Source: an uncultured Bacilli bacterium | Lineage (GTDB): Bacteria; Bacillota_I; Bacilli_A; RF39; UBA660 | Direction: 5' to 3' | Length of the DNA stretch: 64,000 nt | NCBI GenBank assembly: GCA_949425635.1 | Contig: CASPWD010000006.1 | Span: 89,491 to 153,490, forward strand | Shown: in pieces, positions 45,077-53,749 of the stretch | How the letters are laid out: each line of letters begins with the position of its first letter | How positions within the stretch are numbered: the stretch's first letter is position 1 | Program-made: the position numbers and the translations under genes | The notes under the pieces: generated by a model | What the model saw: the letters and a program-made list of their open reading frames with translations, nothing else | Told to the model about the DNA's origin: nothing | Databases searched by the model: none

Positions 45077-46498
45077 CTAATTACTAGTCTTTTTTACCTT
45101 GTAATAAAAATCAATTAATATTTTTCCCATTGCACCACCAATTAAAACAGATATCAACATAAATATGAATGACAACTCCTTAAACGTTTCTGGGTTTTTT
45201 ATTATACCAAAAGATGCTTCAATAGTTACATCACTTTCAGGCATTACAAACGAATTACCTGACACTAAGATTTCTTTTCCTGAACTATCTCTAACAACTA
45301 CTTTATTGATCACATACCCATCATCAGGGATTACCTCAAATACGACTGTCTCACCTGGAACTGCTTTATCAACAGATTTTATTTCGCCATTTCCATCAAC
45401 TTTCTTATAAACTGACTTAGCTTCTATATACCTAACTAAATAAGTTTCATAATCGCCATTTTCATTTAAAGATAAAACCTGAGCAACAATATCATTATCA
45501 AACGCTTGCAAAGATAAAATATCTGAAGAATGACTTCCAATTTCATCATTAATATTATGTTGTTCTAAGATATCACCATCTTTACTATAAACCATTATAT
45601 AAGCATCATAAAATCCATCTTCTCTAAAAGAATAACCAGAAACAGCCACATAGTCTTCAGACAAAGAAGTAACATCATAATAAAGCATTCCAATAGCAGA
45701 CTTCTTATTCCAAACTATATTACCATTTTTATCTAATTTATAAATAAAGCCATTTATATCTGTACCATTAGCATTTTTTTCATAACCAACAAAGTAACTA
45801 TAATCTCCATTATTAAATTGTTGTGTAACAAAATAATTTTGATTAGCTAATTCAACATTCTTTCCCTCAAAATTCTTAGTAATAATAGTTGCATTACCAC
45901 CAGATATCGAATCTATTTCTTTTTCTACTTTTTCTTCATCTATTTCATGTAAATAAATAGTATCTTGTAATTCTAATTTATCTTCTTCCAAATTAACCAC
46001 ATGAATATATTTTGGATACAATTCATTATAATATTGTTCATAATTAATAATATATAAAATATTACCTCTTAAATACATTTCACCATCATAAACATAATAA
46101 TCATCATCTATACCAGTTAATTGAATCTCATCAACAAATTCACCATCTAAATCATATCGTATTAAATATGTTCCATAGTAAGGATCATAATAGGTTGTAT
46201 AAATATAACCATTACGCTCATACATTAACCCATAATAATATCCATATTCATTATGAACTTCCCATATAATATCTTTTCCATTAGAACTTATTCTTCTAAG
46301 TACTCCTAATCCATTTTCATCTAAAGTTTCTGACAAATACGTTCCATCACTCAACTTAGCTGTCTGTGAATTTGGCTTAGCGTTTTTATAAGACTCGCCT
46401 TGTTTTAAATGCCAATCCTTATTTAAAATACTATCTGCGTTTACTATTGTAAAAAAAGAAAAAAACAACAGAAAAGCCATTAAAAATTTACTTCTCAT
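45077..46498 (-). CDS. Secreted beta-propeller-like protein with C-terminal membrane anchor
   Basis: 473 residues from ATG 46498. Signal peptide KFLMAFLLFFSFFTIVNA. The body has repeated DG/Y-rich blades (IIWEVHNEYGYYYGLMYERN, GNIVWNKKSA). Near the C-terminus an InlB/BacMlp-type repeat reads VPGETVVFEVIPDDGYVIN...VMPESDVTIEASF. Then come NPETFKE, a TM (LSFIFMLISVLIGGAMGKIL) and a basic tail, resembling a degenerate sorting signal (compare NPVTG in the 16627-15914 gene). Likely a displayed adhesin or sensor. Ligand unknown. Confidence 0.65.
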   Translation of the reverse strand: MRSKFLMAFLLFFSFFTIVNADSILNKDWHLKQGESYKNAKPNSQTAKLSDGTYLSETLDENGLGVLRRISSNGKDIIWEVHNEYGYYYGLMYERNGYIYTTYYDPYYGTYLIRYDLDGEFVDEIQLTGIDDDYYVYDGEMYLRGNILYIINYEQYYNELYPKYIHVVNLEEDKLELQDTIYLHEIDEEKVEKEIDSISGGNATIITKNFEGKNVELANQNYFVTQQFNNGDYSYFVGYEKNANGTDINGFIYKLDKNGNIVWNKKSAIGMLYYDVTSLSEDYVAVSGYSFREDGFYDAYIMVYSKDGDILEQHNINDEIGSHSSDILSLQAFDNDIVAQVLSLNENGDYETYLVRYIEAKSVYKKVDGNGEIKSVDKAVPGETVVFEVIPDDGYVINKVVVRDSSGKEILVSGNSFVMPESDVTIEASFGIIKNPETFKELSFIFMLISVLIGGAMGKILIDFYYKVKKTSN

Positions 46499-46554
46499 AT
46501 ACACACCTACTATCCTATCTTAAATTATAAACCTCAAGTGAATTTTAATCAATC

Positions 46555-46582
46555 AAAAAAAACAATCACATAAGTAATTGTT
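46555..46582 (-). terminator. Terminator of the ADP-ribosylglycohydrolase gene
   Basis: AACAATTAC/GTGATTGTT stem, 4-nt loop, eight T on the minus strand. Confidence 0.75.
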
Positions 46583-46584
46583 CT

Positions 46585-47523
46585 CTATTCATATTTATTT
46601 TCACTAAATTCTTCAAAAATATCTAATAGGTATTCTCTTCTTAAAATAACGTCTTTCCAATCGTCAGGTATAAAATCATATCCAAATATAATACCTGCAA
46701 TTCCTCCAGTTAATGCACCTATTACAGATGTATCTCCACCTAAATTAATTGCCCCAATAATCGCTTCTTTAAAATTTTCTGATTGTAATAAAACCCATAT
46801 ACAAGCTTCTAATGTATCAACTATATAAGAACTTGATTTTATCTCATTTATCTTTAACTTAGAAATATCTGTATTTAGTAATCTTTCATAAGACTTTCTA
46901 GTTTCTCCATTAAACATTGTATAATCAACACATTTTGTCATACTATAAGCAGAATATTTATCTTTACCTGTAAGCAAAAACATAACAAATCTCGTATAAA
47001 TATAGCAACCCATCATACTTATTTCATTAGCATGTGTAATAGATGAAACTTGTTTTACAAGTTCTAAAACTTCAAAGTCTTTTAATTTCTTATCTAATGC
47101 ATAATAAGCAATTGGTAAAATACGCATTAATGATCCATTGTCATTATCGTTATCATCTGTACTTCCGCAAAGTATTGGATTATCATGATTTTCTTCAAAT
47201 TTATCAATAGCTTTAGCTACAGTGGAATTTAATTTAAACACTTCATGATCTGCTGTATATTGATGATGATTTTTAAAAGCGGCAAATTTTAATGCTATAT
47301 CATTAAAATCTACGATATTTTTTGCATTGATTGAATCTATTGTTGCAATCATCAAAGAAGTACTATCTCCCCATGTTCCTTCCTGAGTATCAAAAGTTCC
47401 TTCACCCACCATTTTAGTAACAGGTTTCTTAAGTAATTCTTCTCTTGTTCTATTAACTAATGGAATGCCTGCAACTTCTCCAATTACAAAGCCCATTAGT
47501 CCATCGATGTACTTCAACCTCAT
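46585..47523 (-). CDS. ADP-ribosylglycohydrolase family protein
   Basis: 312 residues from ATG 47523, with GGTGGGTG upstream. It has the all-helical DraG/ARH layout: YIDGLMGFVIGEVAGIPL, TQEGTWGDSTSL (first Mg motif, usually GxxTDDT), NDNGSLMRILP and GGDTSVIGALTGGIAGI (second metal motif, usually GGDTDT). The second Asp of each metal motif is Ser (GDSTS, GDTSV), a pattern seen in active family members too. It removes ADP-ribose from proteins or small molecules. No ADP-ribosyltransferase is adjacent. Single-gene unit. Confidence 0.88.
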   Translation of the reverse strand: MRLKYIDGLMGFVIGEVAGIPLVNRTREELLKKPVTKMVGEGTFDTQEGTWGDSTSLMIATIDSINAKNIVDFNDIALKFAAFKNHHQYTADHEVFKLNSTVAKAIDKFEENHDNPILCGSTDDNDNDNGSLMRILPIAYYALDKKLKDFEVLELVKQVSSITHANEISMMGCYIYTRFVMFLLTGKDKYSAYSMTKCVDYTMFNGETRKSYERLLNTDISKLKINEIKSSSYIVDTLEACIWVLLQSENFKEAIIGAINLGGDTSVIGALTGGIAGIIFGYDFIPDDWKDVILRREYLLDIFEEFSENKYE

Positions 47524-47595
47524 GACAATCACCCACCTACCATCATTATACTATATTTTATAAATTTTGGTCTATTTTCTTTTATTTAGTCTATT

Positions 47596-47630
47596 AAAAA
47601 GAACTTTTTTCTCACTAATTTAGTTCTTTT
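47596..47630 (-). terminator. Terminator of the dnaB-dnaI operon
   Basis: AAAAGAACT/AGTTCTTTT stem with a 16-nt loop; overlaps the end of the phosphodiesterase gene. Confidence 0.65.
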
Positions 47631-48145
47631 TCCATAATTATACTAAAATCATCTAAATTAATTAGTTTAAAAACATTATTATCATACAATAAACAAGTAT
47701 GTTCTTTATTAACTTTAGGAATACCTACACTACCAGGATTTAAATGTTTACCATCTAAATTATATACATGTGTATGTCCACTTATTAAATAATTATCTTC
47801 AAACAAATAATCATACTTATTATTTAGATGTCCATGTGATATATAAAACACTCTTCCGTCTATATCAATTTTTTCGTAATCAGCAACCAAGCCAAAATTA
47901 GCCACCATATCATCAACTTCTGAATCACAATTACCACGTACAGCAATGATCTTATCACAATATTTATTTAAAATATCTATAACTCCCATTGTGGAATATT
48001 CATCTGGTAAATCATTTCTTGCTCCATGATACAAAATATCTCCTAGAAGAATGATCTTATCAGGATTTTCTCTATTGATTAGTTCTTCCAAACGTTTAGT
48101 ATACTTACATGATCCATGTATATCTGAAGCTATTATTAATTTCAT
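47615..48145 (-). CDS. YfcE/MJ0936-type metallophosphoesterase
   Basis: 176 residues. Dimetal motifs in order: ASDIHG, LGDILYHG, RGNCDSE, SHGHL and SGHTH. Small bacterial phosphodiesterases of this group cleave bis-pNPP-like diesters or cyclic nucleotides; physiological substrate unknown. GAGGG ribosome site. Last gene of dnaB-dnaI-UDG-phosphodiesterase, 2 bp after the UDG-like gene. Confidence 0.9.
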   Translation of the reverse strand: MKLIIASDIHGSCKYTKRLEELINRENPDKIILLGDILYHGARNDLPDEYSTMGVIDILNKYCDKIIAVRGNCDSEVDDMVANFGLVADYEKIDIDGRVFYISHGHLNNKYDYLFEDNYLISGHTHVYNLDGKHLNPGSVGIPKVNKEHTCLLYDNNVFKLINLDDFSIIMEKELN

Positions 48146-48147
48146 TA

Positions 48148-48810
48148 TTATCCCTCATTCTTTATAAAATTTTCAATTATCCAATTTATATCTTCTATTG
48201 ACTTATCTATATTAAAACGACCATTACCTATTGGATAAAATATTGGAAAACACTTATATTTTATATTTCCTATCTTTTTCTCAAAGTATTCTTTCCTTGT
48301 TTGAGATACCGAAATCTTCTTCCCTAAAAAAATCGAACTCACTTGATTACCAAACAATATAACAACTTTAGGCTTTATTATTTTAATTTCCTTTTCCAGC
48401 AAGGGTAAATAATCCATATACGAGCTATCTTTTAAAGGTCTTGCATCGATTTGGGTACATTTTCCTAAATTAGTTATAAAAACTCTATGTTTTTTTATAT
48501 TATCATAAACACGAACCGCAAATTCTGGTGTCCATTCACTTCCTTTAATAGATTTTATTTCATCATAAATATCTTTATCTAATAAATTAACTGCAATGAA
48601 TAAATCCCAAATATTTTTAGTTCCTATCCAAGGATGATAAGGTCCAGTCCATCCAGGCATTGAAGCAACATTACGACCTGTTGGATTCATAAACACAAAA
48701 CATATATCAGGATTTTCCTCAAAGCCACCATTATAAATAGAATGTAGACTTGGATCACCATAAATTTTCTGTAATTTATCATATTCTTTATTTAAACTGC
48801 TTAACTTCAT
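48148..48810 (-). CDS. Uracil-DNA glycosylase superfamily protein
   Basis: 220 residues. UDG fold landmarks: FVFMNPTGRNV at the place of motif I (GxxPG), PWIGTKNIWDL, FITNLGKC, KPKVVILFGNQV and FPIFYPIGNGR at the place of the final HPS loop. The catalytic Asp and His of classical UDG are not clear, so it could have another base specificity. It lies 20 bp after dnaI, in a replication operon, consistent with DNA repair. Cytoplasmic. Confidence 0.7.
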   Translation of the reverse strand: MKLSSLNKEYDKLQKIYGDPSLHSIYNGGFEENPDICFVFMNPTGRNVASMPGWTGPYHPWIGTKNIWDLFIAVNLLDKDIYDEIKSIKGSEWTPEFAVRVYDNIKKHRVFITNLGKCTQIDARPLKDSSYMDYLPLLEKEIKIIKPKVVILFGNQVSSIFLGKKISVSQTRKEYFEKKIGNIKYKCFPIFYPIGNGRFNIDKSIEDINWIIENFIKNEG

Positions 48811-48829
48811 AATGTCTCCTCAAATTATA

Positions 48830-49705
48830 TTACTTTCGCTTATTTTCACTAATAAGTTCCATATCTACTGTTAATTGTTTAACTCTCTCTAAAATACGAC
48901 GAGCCTTAATTTCATCATCACTATAATTATTAATTCTCAAATGACTCTCTAATTCTTGTAAATTCAAATTTGAAGTAAAGAAGGTTGCTTTATAATTGTT
49001 CATACGCTTTTGTAAAATAGTTCCAAGTATTTCATCCCTACTCCATTCAGTAACTTTCTCTGCTCCAATATCATCAATAAGTAACAAATCTACTTCTTCT
49101 AAATATTCCATTCTATCCCCAAAAGTATCAAAATCACTCTTTATATCACGTAACAACTCTGGAAAATAAACAATTTCAGTACTTACTCTTCTTTTTGATA
49201 ATTCATTGAATAAAGCGGAAACCAAATAAGTTTTACCACATCCAAAGTTACCATGTAAATATAACCCTTTAAAATTACCATTTTTATCATACGTATCATA
49301 GAAATTCTTCAACCATTTTATTACTTCATATCTATTTTTATCAGTAACATCTATATCAGACATCTTCGCATTTAATATGTCTTTTTCCCTAGTATGGCGA
49401 TTTTTTTCTTTCTCTTTTCTTTCTTTTTCATATTTACAAGGTGCATAAGAAAAGATTATTTGTTTACCATGAGCCTGTGGATACATAACATGTCCCTCTA
49501 ATCTATTTTTACAATAAATTAATCCACTACAATTAGCACAATTTTTTAGTTCACAAACAGTTCCTTCTAAAGAAGAAGTATATTTCATCGCAATATCATT
49601 TGTAACCCCAATAGTTTTAACTAGTTTTTTAAACATTGCATCATTACAAGCTTTATCGTAATTAGCTCTCAATGCTTTACTATTTATATCATTTCTTATT
49701 TCCAT
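48830..49705 (-). CDS. dnaI: Primosomal protein DnaI, helicase loader
   Basis: 291 residues from ATG 49705, set by AGGTGA 5 nt upstream, which also carries the dnaB stop; ATG 49711 and GTG 49714 are alternatives. The N-terminal zinc-binding part has Cys in CELKNCANCSGLIYC. The AAA+ part has Walker A GNFGCGKTY, Walker B LLLIDDIGAE and the arginine-finger region near ARRILERV. It loads the replicative helicase with DnaB and DnaD. Overlap with dnaB as in Bacillus. Confidence 0.93.
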   Translation of the reverse strand: MEIRNDINSKALRANYDKACNDAMFKKLVKTIGVTNDIAMKYTSSLEGTVCELKNCANCSGLIYCKNRLEGHVMYPQAHGKQIIFSYAPCKYEKERKEKEKNRHTREKDILNAKMSDIDVTDKNRYEVIKWLKNFYDTYDKNGNFKGLYLHGNFGCGKTYLVSALFNELSKRRVSTEIVYFPELLRDIKSDFDTFGDRMEYLEEVDLLLIDDIGAEKVTEWSRDEILGTILQKRMNNYKATFFTSNLNLQELESHLRINNYSDDEIKARRILERVKQLTVDMELISENKRK

Positions 49706-49710
49706 AAACA

Positions 49711-50994
49711 TCACCTAAAATCCTTAAGTAACTCTTCTAATTCTTGCTTTTGCTCGTCACTTATCTCTTCTTTACTTATATTCTCATCAAACCACACTGG
49801 CTTTTCATTATTACGAACTTTACCAATAGTAGAACTCGCCTTTTTCTTTCCTTTAGAATTTTCCTTTTTAGCTAGTTCCATTGCTTCTTTAACTGTCTCC
49901 ACTTTAGAACGCTTCCACTGACCAGCAATCGTTTCAACAAATGCCTGATTTAATTTATTATTATTCTTCTTTAATACATAATCTATTAAAACATTAATAA
50001 CTCCTGGTTGTAAACCTACATCGACCCACAAAGTTTCAATTAATTTTAAATCTTTAGAAGTAGGATTCCCTCCCTTATATTTAATCTTTAAAAAATCATA
50101 AGGTGAAGTGTTTTCAAACATATAGATAATTTGTGCTAATGGGCTATTATCACCTTCTGGAGTTTTCAAATATTCAGGTTGGGTTCTATATACTAAAGTA
50201 GGTAACTTCCCGCTATTGTTATATTGATAATATTTTCTTGTACTCTTTCTTAAGGCTTCTTTATCAAAGGTTCCTTTATCTGTTATAACAGTACGCAAAA
50301 TTTCTACCATCTTAAGCGTATCAATATCATATATAAAAGCTAACTGTGTAATTAAATCTTTCATTTTATTAGTTAATACATTTTCTTTTAATACACCTTT
50401 AGGCATTGACGCAATTAACAAATCAAAATCGATATTACTTTCTAATCTAATATTTGAAGTGGTCCTCTCTTGCGCTTCAATAGGAATTAAAGTAGAAGAT
50501 GACTTATACGTTTCGTTTAAAGCTGATGTTATATCTTCAAAATCTTTCAAATCTACTTTTGGTAACTCATATTCTGACTTAATAAGTTCATACTCTGTTT
50601 TACCTATATTATTATATAAAGTAATATTAAATATCGGTGAAGAAAAAAATTCTTTAGGACTTAAAGGTGAATATAATTCATATACATAATAGTTAGGTTC
50701 ACCTTCCTTAAAATAAGACTTAATTAATCCAACACTCTCTAAAGAAATTCTTGCTAATCTAATTGTTTCTATACTACTTTTCATCATCTTCATTAAATGA
50801 TGATGAGTATAATCCGTAACACTTATATAATCCATCAATCTTATATCTCTTAATAAAGTAAAATAAAGACTAACCGCTATTGGTCCAATGATTGGTTCGT
50901 ATAAAGAAATAATATTCTTACGATCAGCTTCTGTTATAATTGATTTATTTACTACAGTATAAGTATCTGCTGGTAATAAAGAAATAAAACTCAT
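49711..50994 (-). CDS. dnaB: Replication initiation and membrane attachment protein DnaB
   Basis: 427 residues. N-terminal winged helix with LLPADTYTVVNKSIITEADRK-type start and LYEPIIGPIAVSLYFTLLRD. C-terminal DnaD/DnaB_2 domain includes YLKTPEGDNSPLAQIIYMFENT-like and KYKGGNPTSKDLKLIETLW. With DnaI and DnaD it loads the helicase at oriC and PriA restart sites. First gene of the operon. The upstream nrdR of Bacillus is missing. Confidence 0.92.
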   Translation of the reverse strand: MSFISLLPADTYTVVNKSIITEADRKNIISLYEPIIGPIAVSLYFTLLRDIRLMDYISVTDYTHHHLMKMMKSSIETIRLARISLESVGLIKSYFKEGEPNYYVYELYSPLSPKEFFSSPIFNITLYNNIGKTEYELIKSEYELPKVDLKDFEDITSALNETYKSSSTLIPIEAQERTTSNIRLESNIDFDLLIASMPKGVLKENVLTNKMKDLITQLAFIYDIDTLKMVEILRTVITDKGTFDKEALRKSTRKYYQYNNSGKLPTLVYRTQPEYLKTPEGDNSPLAQIIYMFENTSPYDFLKIKYKGGNPTSKDLKLIETLWVDVGLQPGVINVLIDYVLKKNNNKLNQAFVETIAGQWKRSKVETVKEAMELAKKENSKGKKKASSTIGKVRNNEKPVWFDENISKEEISDEQKQELEELLKDFR

Positions 50995-51047
50995 TAGTCC
51001 ACCTTCTCATCAATAGTATTATAAACTATTAGCTCCTAATTTTAAAG

Positions 51048-51071
51048 AAAAAAACATGAGTTTCCTCATGT
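51048..51071 (-). terminator. Terminator with GAAA tetraloop
   Basis: ACATGAG-GAAA-CTCATGT followed by seven T on the minus strand, ending the 52334-51072 gene. Confidence 0.85.
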
Positions 51072-52334
51072 TCAGGACAGTTCTTCTAAATTATTCTCAC
51101 GCATTACTTGCATAATATCTGTAATTATGTTTTCTTCACTATCAAGAATATTTTGATCATCTTTTAAATTATCATTATTTTCATCTGGATTAGTTTTATC
51201 TGGTAAATTAACATCTTCTTCAGTTTCTATCGAAGTATTTTTATCTTCTTCATCTTTATTTTGTTCCTTGTCTTGATTATCTAAATCTTCTTTATCATCT
51301 GGATTATTGTTGTCTTCAGGATCCTTTTCTTCATCTGCAGTCTTTTTAACATTAACCTTTACCATATAAGTTACGTCATTAATCATAATTTCAACCTCAT
51401 CTAAGTTTGTTGTACTAATTATTTCAAGATTTATCAACATAAGAATTTGGTTACTAGCTAATTCACTATATCTGCTTGATGCAGTTTTTAAAACATTAAT
51501 TCCAAATGTCTTAGAAACAATATTCACTTCTGTTAAATCACGATCTAAAGTTAAATAAATTGGTATCTCTGTTATTTTATTAGTATTTTTCAAATTCATA
51601 CTTATAGAATTATCAGTAACAGAAATATTACTTGTTTTAACTAAATCCTCATAGTTATTTAAATACTCTTCATCTAGTCCCTCTGTATCTATTATACTTG
51701 GTAAACTAGCTTCAACAGGATTCAAATAACCCTTAACAGTTAAAACTAACTCTTTTGTTACATTGGCATAAGTATAATAATATTTATATGTCCCTTCAGT
51801 TAATAAAATACTACCTTTACTAATATCTTGAATCATATAAGTATCATCAATTAATTTTCTCACTGTAACTTGTGCTTCAGCAACGCTACCATCCTCTAAA
51901 ACAACGTTTTTATCTATTTTTATAGTAGTTCCTGCTTCTGCTAAAGTTACAATATCTTTAGGAAAATCCCATTGTACTATTACTGGTTTTTCAATACTCG
52001 TAGTATCCTTTATCTCTTCTTTTTTTGAAACATTGCTTACACTACCTGTATTTTTACCTTTTTTAGATGATGTCAAATTAGTAACATAAGCAATTTTATT
52101 ATTTACTTTATCAGTATTATCTTCTATTAAGTTAATCTCTGAATTACTTGTTTTTTCATCATCTGCTGTCCCTTTATTTTCTGTTTCTGTTATAGGTGTC
52201 TCGACTTTTAATGTTCTTTCATTTTCGGAGAAAGTATTAATAATTAAGATACCTATAGCAATTACTAGGATAATACCAAGAATACTAAACATTACTTTTT
52301 CTTCTTTGGTAAGACCTTCATACTTTGTTTCCAT
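51072..52334 (-). CDS. Membrane-anchored extracellular protein with acidic tail
   Basis: 420 residues. One TM (about 12-34: VMFSILGIILVIAIGILII) is followed by a Thr/Ser/Lys-rich stretch, and then Ig/beta-like segments (DFPKDIVTLAEAGTTIKID, TYKYYYTYANVTKELVLTVKG). A ~85-residue Asp/Glu/Asn-rich tail (EEKDPEDNNNPDDKEDLDNQ) ends the protein. No sorting motif. Surface protein of unknown role; the acidic tail might bind divalent cations. AAGGAG ribosome site. Monocistronic, and a TATAAT at about 52405 may start it. Confidence 0.6.
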   Translation of the reverse strand: METKYEGLTKEEKVMFSILGIILVIAIGILIINTFSENERTLKVETPITETENKGTADDEKTSNSEINLIEDNTDKVNNKIAYVTNLTSSKKGKNTGSVSNVSKKEEIKDTTSIEKPVIVQWDFPKDIVTLAEAGTTIKIDKNVVLEDGSVAEAQVTVRKLIDDTYMIQDISKGSILLTEGTYKYYYTYANVTKELVLTVKGYLNPVEASLPSIIDTEGLDEEYLNNYEDLVKTSNISVTDNSISMNLKNTNKITEIPIYLTLDRDLTEVNIVSKTFGINVLKTASSRYSELASNQILMLINLEIISTTNLDEVEIMINDVTYMVKVNVKKTADEEKDPEDNNNPDDKEDLDNQDKEQNKDEEDKNTSIETEEDVNLPDKTNPDENNDNLKDDQNILDSEENIITDIMQVMRENNLEELS

Positions 52335-52640
52335 CTTAAATTATCTCCTTTTTTGCTAACAAGAAATAATTTTTCACTTTGACCTCCAAACTATTCTAGT
52401 AATTATAAAATATGTACTACTTTGACTAATACATACCCACATAATTGTGTTAACAACTATTATACTTTTTTTAATATTTTAAAGCAAGGGAAAAAGACTT
52501 CAATTAAATTTCTAAAAATATCTTTTCATAGAAAAAGAACTTAATCTTAAAGATTAAGCTCTCTATTCCTATACTCTACTATTATATTAAAATACCACAA
52601 AACTAAAAAGTTTGAGTACTCATTTCATAAAAAAAAGGAC
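52335..52640. other. 306-bp gene-free stretch with two stacked terminators
   Basis: Holds the upstream region of the acidic-tail gene (possible TATAAT at about 52405-52410 on the minus strand), an orphan terminator hairpin at 52531-52562, and the terminator of the thioredoxin gene at 52627-52652. I see no ORF with a ribosome site. Confidence 0.5.
52531..52562 (-). terminator. Orphan terminator-like hairpin
   Basis: CTTAATCTT/AAGATTAAG inverted repeat flanked by AGAG/TTCT, then five T on the minus strand. It lies 65 bp beyond the thioredoxin gene terminator, with no gene between. Confidence 0.6.
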
Positions 52641-52652
52641 TTAACATCCTTT
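52627..52652 (-). terminator. Terminator of the membrane thioredoxin gene
   Basis: AAAGGA/TCCTTT stem, 7-nt loop, eight T on the minus strand. Confidence 0.7.
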
Positions 52653-53612
52653 TTCTGAATCATTATCACAATCGCTATTTAAATACTTTGATATAACTTT
52701 ACTATAAGTATTTAATAATTCTGTTTCTTGTTCTTTTGTTAAGTCTTCAAGTACGCCATCTACTCTATCATGTCCTTCAACAGTTCCTTGATGGAAACCA
52801 ACTACTACACCATCTTTAACTGAAACTACAGTTGGAGCTGCTAAGCGTTTTTCACCAGTATTAACAGGTTTACCCTTATCAGTATATAACACATAATCAT
52901 CTAAATCATTAGCTAAAGCACGTAATACATCAAAATAAGCTGCTTCCGCATCACGACTCTTTCTTGCTTTATTTTTAGTGTCTAACACATAAGTATCTCT
53001 AATATCTTGTTCTGGGTCATCTTCTGGTTTAATATTAACATAATATATAGTATCTAATTCTGAAGCATTCATTGCATTTAACAATACTGGTACAGCATTA
53101 CGACACCAAGGGCATGCTGCAAATCCAAAATAGATTACTCCTGATCCATTTTCTAGAATTTCAGCTGCTTCTTTAATATTGATATATTTAACATTATTAT
53201 CAACCATTATTTCAACATCTCTATTTTTTTGTCCATTAGTACGAGTTGTTCCGTTTAATGATTCATATTCTTCTTTAAACTTCTTCTCGTCTGCTGTTGC
53301 TACATACTTAGAATCTGGTGTTAAATTATTCTTTTTATATTGAATACCAACATATCCTCCAATGAAAACCAATACAATAAGTAACGCTGCTAATAATGTA
53401 CGTCCATAATGATTTTCTTCTTGAACAATTGTCTTTGTACTACTTTTTTTAACTGGAGTTTTAGCTGTAGTTTTAACAACTGCATTAGCACTCTTTGTAG
53501 TTGGAGTAGTCTTCTTCTTAGTACTTGTTGATTTTGTCGAAGTTTTCTTTACTTCTTTTTTAGCTGAAGCCTTCTTAGCTGGAGCTTTTTTTGTTTTTTC
53601 TTCGCTTGCCAT
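52641..53612 (-). CDS. Membrane thioredoxin-like protein with histone-H1-like tail
   Basis: 323 residues. The first ~65 form a Lys/Ala/Thr/Ser/Pro tail of AKKA/TKKK/PVKK units (KAPAKKASAKKEVKKTS), like histone H1. One TM follows at 71-90, then an outside thioredoxin fold with Cys167-Pro-Trp-Cys170 (FGFAACPWCRNAVP). The cis-Pro is in RLAAPTVVSV. CPWC-type bacteriocin-transport or PedC-like thioredoxins are the nearest type. The order predicts the basic tail in the cytoplasm and the thiol domain outside. Likely role: disulphide exchange on exported proteins. Two more Cys end the protein. Confidence 0.75.
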   Translation of the reverse strand: MASEEKTKKAPAKKASAKKEVKKTSTKSTSTKKKTTPTTKSANAVVKTTAKTPVKKSSTKTIVQEENHYGRTLLAALLIVLVFIGGYVGIQYKKNNLTPDSKYVATADEKKFKEEYESLNGTTRTNGQKNRDVEIMVDNNVKYINIKEAAEILENGSGVIYFGFAACPWCRNAVPVLLNAMNASELDTIYYVNIKPEDDPEQDIRDTYVLDTKNKARKSRDAEAAYFDVLRALANDLDDYVLYTDKGKPVNTGEKRLAAPTVVSVKDGVVVGFHQGTVEGHDRVDGVLEDLTKEQETELLNTYSKVISKYLNSDCDNDSEKGC

Positions 53613-53749
53613 ATTATCCCTTCCTTATCTTAGTACCTTCATAAAATTTATCTTGTACTACATTATTGGTATCTATTTTCTTACGTTATACCTATATTCA
53701 TTATATCAATTTGTGTAAAAAAGTAAAACCTTTTTAATGTTTTTTAGGC

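Noticed and set aside
51072..51330. Asp/Glu/Asn-rich tail as a calcium-binding RTX or dockerin repeat
   Set aside because: No regular spacing of Asp/Gly ligands; simple acidic low complexity.
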